Shown piece by piece: positions 41,604-49,296 of a DNA stretch of 64,000 nt (position 1 is the stretch's first letter; the number at the start of each line of letters is the position of its first letter). Under the pieces are notes generated by a model. The model searched no databases and was not told the origin of the DNA. It saw only the letters and a list, made by a program, of their open reading frames with translations. Made by a program: the position numbers and the translations under genes. Origin of the DNA: JAVVEH01 sp032251435 (lineage in GTDB: Bacteria > Verrucomicrobiota > Lentisphaeria > Oligosphaerales > MVZH01); NCBI GenBank assembly GCA_032251435.1, contig JAVVEH010000018.1, forward strand, positions 1-64,000. The letters are read 5' to 3'.

Positions 41604-43292
41604 ATGACTATTTTGAGCAATCCAATTTTCCGACGCGAGTTTCTCGTGATGGCCCGGAGCATGAAGGCGAAAATAGCGGTCGCCGCGATGATGCTGGCGC
41701 TATGCGCCGTGCTGTATATTCTGTGGCCCCGCGCCGGCGTCATCTCCGAATTCGACAGCAACGAGATTTTCTCGGTGTTTTTAGGGGCGACCTTGGGGAT
41801 TATTATTCTGTTAATCCCCGCGTTCACATCCACCGCGATTACGGATGAGAAGGAAAATTTATCGTTTAATATTTTATTCACCACCCTGCTGTCACCGTTT
41901 GAGATATTGGCGGGAAAATTATTCGCCTCGCTGGCGATGATTTTCGCCGTGGTGATTCTCGCCATGCCGATTATCGCGATCTGCGGCTTGAGCGGGGGCA
42001 TTGGGGTCGGGCTATTGGTTAAGACATACACGGTGGTGTTTCTGGCCACATTCACGTACGGGATGCTGGGGTTGGCCTTGAGCGCCTTCTGCAACCGCAG
42101 CTTCACCAGCGTGGTGGTCACGTACGTGTGCATCGCGTTGCTGGCCGGCGCCACGTGGTTGCCGTCCGTATTGTTAACCAGATGGGATAACCTACGGGGC
42201 GTGTGGGCGGTTTTACGCAGTTTAAGCCCCTTCGAGGCGTTGTTCGCATTGAATCATCCCTCCCGCTACGAGATTGTGGTGGGGGACGGGGCTTTCGCCA
42301 CGACCACCTTGACGCTTTACGTGGTTGGCATGGTCTGTCTGGCCGTGCTGTTTTTTGGTGTTTTCTGCGTCTTTATCCTGCGCCCGATCCGACCGGGAAA
42401 AAGCAAGACCCAGCAGCAATATTCCGACTTGAGAACATCCCTGAAACGGCGGCTGGGATTTCCTTTTTATCTTATTGATCCGCTGAAACGCAAGAAGCCC
42501 ATTCCAAGGTACCGAAATCCCGTCTTTGTGGCCGAGTTGCGCGGCCGGATATTCGGCCGGCCCAATTTTATTCTCCGCGCGCTGGCCTGTTGCATCATGG
42601 TCAGTATCGGCATCCTGATTCTCGCCTGTTTTAATTACGCGACCCGGCTCGGTCCGGATCACGTAAGGTTTGTGGCGATTCTTTTCCAGTTTTCAATTAT
42701 TATCCTGATAGCCCCGATTGTCAGCAGTGGAAGCATCACTGACGAGCGGGTCAGCAATACCATCACCTCCTTGCGCATGACGCGCCTGACCACGCTGACC
42801 CTTGTGTTCGGCAAGCTCAAAGCGGCGTTCGTGTATGTGCTGATTTTTCTGATCAGCAGCCTGCCGGTTTTATTTTCTCTTGTTTATTTGGAGACCCAGC
42901 CGTCCTATGTCCGGATTGGCTGGTGGGTGGGGGCGTTGGTTCTCAGCGCCCTGGTCTTCACCCTGGCCGGCCTGTTCGCCTCGACGGTGATGAAGACCAC
43001 CGCCGCGGCCACCGCGGCCAGCTACGGCTTCGCCTTCACATTGTCTGTCCTCACCCTGAGTGTGGAATTGTTTGGTGAGCGCGTCTCCCAAACCATGCGG
43101 ACGGCTGTTCTCACGTTTAACCCGCTGGTCGCCGCCATTCAGATCACCTCCGATGACTGGTTCGCTGATTTGCCGCGACTGTTCGGTCGCCCGTTGTGGG
43201 TGAATCACCTGTGGGTGTTCGGTGCCCTGGCGGCCATCTTGTTGATTGGCACCGCCTGGCGCGTGCGAAGTATTTTCCGCGAACGGATATAG
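41604..43292 (+). CDS. ABC-2 type permease
   Basis: A membrane protein of about 562 residues with two repeated six-helix units. Each contains the ABC-2 landmark of a helix pair preceding 'AITDEKENLSFNILFTTLLS' (first unit) and 'SITDERVSNTITSLRMTRL' (second unit), the classical 'tdErerGT' coupling region. The duplicated layout makes it roughly twice a normal ABC-2 subunit, so one chain may form the whole channel. ATG 41604 is preferred; a GTG at 41571 lies inside the ATPase gene. Substrate unknown; an envelope component is likely. Confidence 0.88.
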   Translation: MTILSNPIFRREFLVMARSMKAKIAVAAMMLALCAVLYILWPRAGVISEFDSNEIFSVFLGATLGIIILLIPAFTSTAITDEKENLSFNILFTTLLSPFEILAGKLFASLAMIFAVVILAMPIIAICGLSGGIGVGLLVKTYTVVFLATFTYGMLGLALSAFCNRSFTSVVVTYVCIALLAGATWLPSVLLTRWDNLRGVWAVLRSLSPFEALFALNHPSRYEIVVGDGAFATTTLTLYVVGMVCLAVLFFGVFCVFILRPIRPGKSKTQQQYSDLRTSLKRRLGFPFYLIDPLKRKKPIPRYRNPVFVAELRGRIFGRPNFILRALACCIMVSIGILILACFNYATRLGPDHVRFVAILFQFSIIILIAPIVSSGSITDERVSNTITSLRMTRLTTLTLVFGKLKAAFVYVLIFLISSLPVLFSLVYLETQPSYVRIGWWVGALVLSALVFTLAGLFASTVMKTTAAATAASYGFAFTLSVLTLSVELFGERVSQTMRTAVLTFNPLVAAIQITSDDWFADLPRLFGRPLWVNHLWVFGALAAILLIGTAWRVRSIFRERI

Positions 43293-43296
43293 GCTT

Positions 43297-44292
43297 ATGA
43301 CTCAAATGACAAAGACACGCGCTGACAGTTTGACCCGCGCCCGGGACGTGATGGAAACGGAGATAGCCGGTATCCGGTCCGTCATGGACTCTCTCGGGGA
43401 AGAATTTTTATCCCTTGTTGACGCCTGCCTGAAGGTATTTTCTCGCCACGGGAAAATTGTTGTCACCGGTGTCGGGAAAAGCGGCCACGTCGGCCAGAAA
43501 ATCGCCGCGACGCTGGCCAGCACCGGCTCGCCGGCGGTCTTTATGCATCCGGTGGAAGCCATGCATGGGGACTTGGGCATGTTAGCCGAAAATGACTTGC
43601 TCTTAGCCCTCAGCTACAGCGGGGAAACCGATGAGTTGGTGTCGGTTCTACCCGCCGCGAAACGCTTTCAAGTGCCTATCGCCTCTTTGACTGGCGGCTT
43701 GGGGTCACGCCTGGCGGAATGGAGTGACATCACCGTGCCCATGCCGGTTCCCCGGGAAGCCTGTCCCTTCAACCTGGCTCCCACCACGTCCACGACCGCA
43801 TTGCTGGCCTTGGGAGACGCTTTGGCCATTGTCCTGCTGGAGCGTAAGGGCTTTGACAAAAATGATTACGCGAAATTGCATCCGGCCGGCGCCATTGGCC
43901 GGGCGATCACCACCCGGGTGCGGGATATTATGCGGTCCGGCGACCGGGCCGCGTTCGCCGCGCCGGAAACAACGGTGAAAGAGGCGATTACTGAGATGAC
44001 CCGCGCCCGCAGCGGTTCTGTCATGATTGTCGACAAGGACCATAAACTGCTCGGTATCTTTACCGACGGGGATTTCCGGCGGCATGTGGCTCTGGACATC
44101 CATTGCCTCGATGGACCGGTCTCAGAGGTGATGACAGCCGGCCCGACGACCATCGCCCCTGACATGATGGCGGTCGAATTGTTGGCCATTCTCGAAAAAC
44201 GTAAAATAGATGATATCCCAGTGGTGGACTCCGCCGGCGTGGCTCTAGGTCTGGTGGACATTCAGGATTTGCCGAAATTTAAAGTGATGTGA
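43297..44292 (+). CDS. kdsD: Arabinose-5-phosphate isomerase (KdsD/KpsF/GutQ)
   Basis: A 331-residue protein with an N-terminal SIS sugar-isomerase domain ('GKIVVTGVGKSGHVGQKIAA', 'FMHPVEAMHGDLGML', 'LALSYSGETDEL', 'NLAPTTSTTALLALGDALA') and two C-terminal CBS domains ('GSVMIVDKDHKLLGIFTDGD'). It converts ribulose-5-phosphate to arabinose-5-phosphate, the first step to Kdo of lipopolysaccharide, so the cell probably makes a Kdo-containing outer membrane. The start lies five bases after the permease stop, suggesting read-through from the ABC-2 operon and a link to LPS or capsule export. Confidence 0.94.
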   Translation: MTQMTKTRADSLTRARDVMETEIAGIRSVMDSLGEEFLSLVDACLKVFSRHGKIVVTGVGKSGHVGQKIAATLASTGSPAVFMHPVEAMHGDLGMLAENDLLLALSYSGETDELVSVLPAAKRFQVPIASLTGGLGSRLAEWSDITVPMPVPREACPFNLAPTTSTTALLALGDALAIVLLERKGFDKNDYAKLHPAGAIGRAITTRVRDIMRSGDRAAFAAPETTVKEAITEMTRARSGSVMIVDKDHKLLGIFTDGDFRRHVALDIHCLDGPVSEVMTAGPTTIAPDMMAVELLAILEKRKIDDIPVVDSAGVALGLVDIQDLPKFKVM

Positions 44293-44437
44293 CGGGTGAA
44301 AACCGCCTCCTCGTAAGTGCGAAAAACGGGGGCCCGCGGCGCGCGGCGTGCCGGGTGACCGCCAGCCGCCCGGAAGACTGAAAACCAACTCGCGTGAAGC
44401 CGGTTTCGCCCGAGTCTAAAAACGAAAGGGTTGACAT

Positions 44438-45517
44438 ATGAGTATTGAGCTCAAAAAAGATTGTAAATATTCCCTGCTGGTTCCGACAAGTATGGGGGCG
44501 CGCCTGACCCCGGCGAATGGACAGCCATTCCATTGCGGCGACACCTTTAAGATGCAGGTGACCAGCGCTGAGACCAACGTCGCCAGTGTCGCGTCGTATC
44601 TCGGTCTGCCGGTGAAAGTGTTGACCACCTTTGTCGCTGACAGCCCGGTGTCGCGGATGATCAAAGATAATCTCGCCAGCCGCCACATGGACTATGAGGG
44701 CAAAGATGTGCCCCAGGGGGGGCCTTGGGGCTATCGGCATCAGTTTAACTTGGCCGACAGCGGCGTGGGCGCCCGCGGCCCCCGCGTGCAGAACGACCGG
44801 GCCGGCGAAGTCGGACGGACCCTGAGCGTGGATGATTTTGATCTGGATCGGATTTTTGGCCAGGAAGGAGTCCAAATTGTCCATTTGTCCGGATTGATCG
44901 CCGCTCTGTCTCCCGAGACCGGCCGCTTTTGTCTGGAACTGGCCCGGGCGGCGAAAAAACACGGCACCCGTATCTCCTTTGACTTGAATCACCGGGCCTC
45001 TTTCTGGATTGGCCGGGAACAAGAGCTGCATGATATCTTCTGTGAAATCGCCAGTGTTTCTGACATCTTGATCGGCAACGAGGAGGATTTCCAGCTCTGC
45101 CTGGATATTGAAGGGCCGCCAGCCGGCGGCAAGGGACTCGCTGATAAAATTGACGGATTCAAGCAAATGATCGGCCGGGTCAAAGCGGCGTATCCAAATG
45201 CCTCTGTTTTCGCCACGACGCTGCGGGAAGTGGTCAGCGCCAATTGCCATCAGTGGGGCGCGATTATGTCTGAAGGGGACAACTGGCATGTGGTTGAACC
45301 GCGCGAAATCGGGGTTTTGGACCGGATTGGCGGTGGCGACGGTTTCGTCGGCGGCATGCTCTACGCCATCCTGCGTGGCTGGGAGGCGGAAAAATGGGCG
45401 CGGTTCGGCTGGGCTTCCGGCGCCTTGGTCACCACGCTGCTCACGGATTACGCGCAACCCGCGGACGAAGAGCAAATCTGGAGCGTCTGGAGCGGCAACG
45501 CCCGGGTTAAACGGTGA
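44438..45517 (+). CDS. PfkB-family sugar kinase, KDG-kinase-like
   Basis: A 359-residue PfkB-type kinase. Visible motifs are the substrate-side 'ETNVASVASYLGLPVKVLT', 'ISFDLNHRASFW', 'ILIGNEEDFQLCLDI' and the ATP/anion-hole motif 'DRIGGGDGFVGGMLYA' (the usual DTxGAGD with the catalytic Asp kept). The spacing and the 'DLNHR' motif match 2-keto-3-deoxygluconate kinases, which phosphorylate KDG from uronate (pectin, alginate) breakdown. That specificity is inferred. It stands alone, 145 bp after kdsD, and ends in the repeat block at 45512. Confidence 0.85.
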   Translation: MSIELKKDCKYSLLVPTSMGARLTPANGQPFHCGDTFKMQVTSAETNVASVASYLGLPVKVLTTFVADSPVSRMIKDNLASRHMDYEGKDVPQGGPWGYRHQFNLADSGVGARGPRVQNDRAGEVGRTLSVDDFDLDRIFGQEGVQIVHLSGLIAALSPETGRFCLELARAAKKHGTRISFDLNHRASFWIGREQELHDIFCEIASVSDILIGNEEDFQLCLDIEGPPAGGKGLADKIDGFKQMIGRVKAAYPNASVFATTLREVVSANCHQWGAIMSEGDNWHVVEPREIGVLDRIGGGDGFVGGMLYAILRGWEAEKWARFGWASGALVTTLLTDYAQPADEEQIWSVWSGNARVKR

Positions 45518-45518
45518 C

Positions 45519-45757
45519 TGCGTGACTGAGTGACTGCGTGACTGCGTGACTGAGTGGCTGAGTGGCTGAGTGGCTGAGTGGCTGAGTGGCTGAGTGGCTG
45601 AGTGGCTGAGTGNNNNNNNNNNNNNNNNNNNNNNNNNNNNNNNNNNNNNNNNNNNNNNNNNNNNNNNNNNNNNNNNNNNNNNNNNNNNNNNNNNNNNNNN
45701 NNNNNNNNNNNNGCCGGGCGGCGGAGTGGCTGAGTGGCTGAGTGGCCGGGCGGCGGG
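45519..45757. repeat. 9-bp tandem repeats around a 100-N assembly gap
   Basis: Units of a 9-mer (GTGACTGCG / GTGACTGAG, then TGGCTGAGT) run from 45519 to the gap at 45613-45712 and resume at about 45723-45753. The block lies between two convergent genes. The gap of exactly 100 N implies unknown true length. Outer ends CGGTGACTG (45512-45520) and CAGTCACCG (45808-45816) are inverted repeats. The remaining sequence to 45824 includes three AATTCAGTC-like units. No gene is visible in the 307-bp spacer. Confidence 0.9.
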
Positions 45758-45824
45758 GCCGCCCGGAAAGCCCCGGTCATTACGTCATTCAGTCAATTCA
45801 GTCAATTCAGTCACCGCCTTAATA

Positions 45825-47168
45825 TCAGGTGTCCCGCGCCGCCTTTATCTCCGGGAGGTAGGCGCCCATCGTTTTCAGACGGCGGCGCAGATCGCCCGTG
45901 TCGACACCGCGGGTGCCGGTTCCCGTCCGGGCCGCCATGGCGGCGGCCACCCCGGCGGCCTGGCCGGTGATGTAGCAGCCCGGCATCACCCGGATGGAGG
46001 CCTGCATATTCCGGTCGGCGCTCACGCAGCGTCCGGCGACGAGAACATTGTCCAGGCTCCGCGGCGTGAGGACGCGGTAGGGAATTCCGTAGCTTTCGCC
46101 CTTGCCGAGACGCATTGACGTGAACTCCTTGTAAAACGCGTCGTAGCTTGCCTTGTCGGGCTTGGCGATGTGAATGTCCACCGGATAAGAATAGCGCCCG
46201 ATCTCATCCTCAAAGGTCGACGCGGGATTGAAGTCCCCGATGTCAAGGATGTAGTCGCCGGTGATCCGCCGGGTTTCCCGGACTCCCAGCAGGGAACCGG
46301 TGGCGACCAGCTCCATCGTCTCAAAGCCCTTGAGGTACTCCTTGTAGTAACGCTCGTACTCCAGCAATGACTTCCGTCCCCAGAGCAAGGCGCGGGTCAG
46401 CGACTCCTCATCGGTGCCATCCACCTCGAAGGTATGACCGATATTGCCGCCGCCGAGCGTCTCTCCCACCCGCCACATGCCGGGCAGATGCCGGTCTTCA
46501 AGCGAAAACACGCCATCCTTGAAGGCGTCCTCGACGCGCTTGTTGCCGGTGCCAAGCCCGGACTGCCTCACCGTCGCCCAGTCAATCCCGGCCCACAGGC
46601 TGCATAAGGTTCCGGGCATCATGGCGCCGTCCGCGTCGCCTTTTTCGTAGGCCGCGCCGGCGAAGGCCGCGAGATCCCCGTCCCCGGTGCAGTCGATGAA
46701 CACCTTCGCCCGGATGGCGAACATGCCTGATTTTCCCGCGCAGACGGCTTCACGGGCGTGTCCGCCGTCAGTGGTGACATCCACGAGCTGGGTGTGCAAG
46801 GTGAAGGGGATGCCGGCATCCGTGAGCAGCGTGTCATAGACACGTTTGAGCGTTTCCGCCCGAATGCCCATGCCGCCGGGCGGCACGCTGCCGCCCGCCG
46901 CGTTCAAGGCGTCGAAAATCTCCTTGCCGACCCCACCCGCCAAAAAATTCACACCATCGGTGAACTGCATAAAGGCGGGCACCAGCCCCGCCGTTCCCAT
47001 GCCGCCCAGACAGCTATGAGCGTCCACAAGCCGCACCGCCGCGCCCTGCCGGGCCGCCGCCAGCGCGGCGGCGATTCCCGCCGGGCCGCCGCCAACGACC
47101 AGGACATCCGGTTCGTGCCGGACCTTCAGTTGGCGTTGATAAGAGAGTGTGGATTGATTCTCGCGCAT
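45825..47168 (-). CDS. FAD-dependent oxidoreductase (FAD_oxidored class)
   Basis: A 447-residue flavoprotein. Residues near 20-45 form the dinucleotide fold ('VLVVGGGPAGIAAALAAARQ', 'VRLVDAHSCLGGMGTAGL'). 'FIDCTGDGDLAAFAGA' and the C-terminal 'IRVMPGCYITGQAAGVAAAM' are family signatures (FAD-dependent oxidoreductases common in Planctomycetes and Lentisphaerae near sugar genes). ATG 47168 is chosen because GGAGG in the preceding bases sits at ideal spacing; an upstream ATG is in frame five codons earlier. Redox partner and substrate unknown. It faces the trehalose operon across a 292-bp spacer. Confidence 0.85.
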   Translation of the reverse strand: MRENQSTLSYQRQLKVRHEPDVLVVGGGPAGIAAALAAARQGAAVRLVDAHSCLGGMGTAGLVPAFMQFTDGVNFLAGGVGKEIFDALNAAGGSVPPGGMGIRAETLKRVYDTLLTDAGIPFTLHTQLVDVTTDGGHAREAVCAGKSGMFAIRAKVFIDCTGDGDLAAFAGAAYEKGDADGAMMPGTLCSLWAGIDWATVRQSGLGTGNKRVEDAFKDGVFSLEDRHLPGMWRVGETLGGGNIGHTFEVDGTDEESLTRALLWGRKSLLEYERYYKEYLKGFETMELVATGSLLGVRETRRITGDYILDIGDFNPASTFEDEIGRYSYPVDIHIAKPDKASYDAFYKEFTSMRLGKGESYGIPYRVLTPRSLDNVLVAGRCVSADRNMQASIRVMPGCYITGQAAGVAAAMAARTGTGTRGVDTGDLRRRLKTMGAYLPEIKAARDT

Positions 47169-47366
47169 GCCGGGCGCCTCCATGGTTGTTTTCTTCGAGA
47201 ATTGCTAAATGCGAGATGCCGCTTTCAGTGTTCATTCATCGGTTAACGTGACGACGGCGAACATAACACACGGCATGGACAATGCAATGGCCCCCGGCTC
47301 CGCGGCGGGCCGCTGCCACAGATCAGTTCCGAAGAGTCATCGCTGCCCCATAGCTCCGCAAAACAC

Positions 47367-47395
47367 TTGCTTTTTATGATGAATCGCGCTATGGT
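47367..47395 (+). promoter_or_regulatory. Predicted promoter of the GH15-otsAB operon
   Basis: TTGCTT (47367-47372), 17-bp spacer, TATGGT (47390-47395), 66 bp before the GH15 start. No better match is seen in the 292-bp divergent spacer, which holds no other recognisable element. Confidence 0.45.
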
Positions 47396-47460
47396 TAATC
47401 TCCGGATGACACCGGTGTCTCATTCTTTTATCGCTATCATTTTCTAACATTTTAGTACGT

Positions 47461-49296
47461 ATGGTCAATTTAAATTATGGTATCGTGGGCAACTGCCGCA
47501 GCGCCGCTCTGATTTCGGAGACGGGCGCCATTGATTGGTTTTGTCTGCCGGACTTCGCGTCGGCTTCTGTTTTCGCCGCGCTTTTGGATCAAGAACGCGG
47601 GGGACGTTTTTCCATTGACCCGGGCGATTCAGCGACAATCACGCAAACGTATGTCAAACACACGAATATCCTCCAAACCCGATTTGAAACAGCGGACGGA
47701 TGCTTTGACGTTTTTGATTTCATGCCTCGGTATAAGAACGACCGGCGGCATTATGTCTGTCCCTCTGACCTGATCCGCTATATCCGTCCCGTTTCCGGGC
47801 GCCCCAAAATACGGCTGCGGTATCAACCCGCGCTCCGCTATGGCGAACACGAGACGCACACGGAGATTCACGCGGACTACGTCAAGAGCTGGTGTGACGG
47901 CGGGACATATGAGTCGATCTATCTGTATACGGATCTGCCTTTTCAATCGGTTCTTGACGGGGAGGAGCTGGTCATTGACACCGAACACTTTCTACTGGTC
48001 ACCTACAATCAGAAATTGCTCCACTTGACTCCCGAGGACATCCATCTGGAGTATGAGCGGACCAAGGTTTATTGGCTTGAATGGGTCAAACGGACGGTTC
48101 GATTCGTCCGTTACCAAGAAGAGATTGTCCGCAGCGCGCTGACGCTTAAACTGCTCAGCTTCCAGAAAAGCGGGGCTATTCTGGCGGCTGTGACCACATC
48201 GCTGCCGGAAACCATCGGGGAGGTGAGAAACTGGGATTACCGGTTCTGCTGGATTCGCGACGCCTCTATGATTATCACGGTGTTAACCAATCTGGGGCAC
48301 TATAACGCGGCCGAACGCTTTCTCCGCTTCGTTTTGGATGTCATTCCCTACAAAGACGAGAAAATTCAGATCATGTATGGCATCCGGGGAGAAAAAACGC
48401 TGACCGAGAGGGAACTTCCCTGGCTTTCCGGGTATGAGCATTCCCAGCCTGTGCGCATCGGCAACGCCGCCTATATCCAAAAACAAAACGATATTTATGG
48501 TGTGCTTCTGGATGTTATTCATAAAGCCTTTGATCTGTTTCCGAATGATTTAGAACGCGGCGAGGATTTATGGACCACGACCCGGTCACTGGTGCGGACG
48601 GTTCAGCGAACCTGGCGGGAGCCCGACATGGGGATTTGGGAGTTCCGGTCACAGAAAAAACACTTCGTCTTTTCAAAAATGCTTTCCTGGGTGGCCTTGG
48701 ACCGGGGGGTTAAAATGGCGGACCTGCTGGGCAAGACATCGTATTCCAAGGACTGGGCGCGGACCCGTGACGCCATTCGCGCGGACATTATGGAAAAAGG
48801 CTGGAATGAGCAGTTGGGGGCTTTCACGCAGGCGTACGAAAATCAGGCGATGGACGCCGCCAACCTGCTGATGGCGACCTATGGATTTATCGACCCGATG
48901 GATCCACGTTACATATCGACCGTGGACCGTATCCGCGAGGAACTCTGCCAGGATGGGCTGATGTTCCGCTACCGCAATCCGGATGATTTCGGCAGCCCGT
49001 CTTCGGCCTTCACCGTCTGTTCATTCTGGCTGGTCAAAAGTCTCTGCCTCATCGGCCGGAAAAAAGAAGCCCGCGCCATGTTTCAACACCTCCTGGGGTG
49101 CGCCAATCACCTGGGCTTGTTCAGTGAGGATCTCGACTTCAAAACCCGGCGGTTGCTGGGGAATTTCCCGCAGGGATATTCCCACCTGGCGTTGATCGAC
49201 GCGGCGATCCTGCTGTCTGAGACAGAAGTCGAAGAGGATGACAAAATAATGAACCGGATTGAACATTTCGCGGACATACAAAGGGTTCACCCGTGA
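47461..49296 (+). CDS. GH15-family glucoamylase/trehalase-like enzyme
   Basis: A 611-residue GH15 protein: an N-terminal beta domain ('YGIVGNCRSAALISETGAI', 'IDWFCLPDFASASVFAALLD') and an (alpha/alpha)6 barrel with 'NWDYRFCWIRDASMIITVL' and 'PDMGIWEFRSQKKHFVFSK' (a conserved Glu). The C-terminal motif reads 'FKTRRLLGNFPQGYSHLALID', where most bacterial members have a Gly-Glu before the LGNFPQ. Its stop overlaps the GTG of otsA-otsB, so the operon suggests a trehalose or alpha-glucan role, possibly trehalose hydrolysis as in actinobacterial GH15 trehalases. Substrate inferred from context. No signal peptide. Confidence 0.88.
   Translation: MVNLNYGIVGNCRSAALISETGAIDWFCLPDFASASVFAALLDQERGGRFSIDPGDSATITQTYVKHTNILQTRFETADGCFDVFDFMPRYKNDRRHYVCPSDLIRYIRPVSGRPKIRLRYQPALRYGEHETHTEIHADYVKSWCDGGTYESIYLYTDLPFQSVLDGEELVIDTEHFLLVTYNQKLLHLTPEDIHLEYERTKVYWLEWVKRTVRFVRYQEEIVRSALTLKLLSFQKSGAILAAVTTSLPETIGEVRNWDYRFCWIRDASMIITVLTNLGHYNAAERFLRFVLDVIPYKDEKIQIMYGIRGEKTLTERELPWLSGYEHSQPVRIGNAAYIQKQNDIYGVLLDVIHKAFDLFPNDLERGEDLWTTTRSLVRTVQRTWREPDMGIWEFRSQKKHFVFSKMLSWVALDRGVKMADLLGKTSYSKDWARTRDAIRADIMEKGWNEQLGAFTQAYENQAMDAANLLMATYGFIDPMDPRYISTVDRIREELCQDGLMFRYRNPDDFGSPSSAFTVCSFWLVKSLCLIGRKKEARAMFQHLLGCANHLGLFSEDLDFKTRRLLGNFPQGYSHLALIDAAILLSETEVEEDDKIMNRIEHFADIQRVHP

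Noticed and set aside
45448..45780. Open frames across the N-gap with repeat peptides
   Set aside because: They run through unknown bases and 9-bp repeats; no gene evidence.
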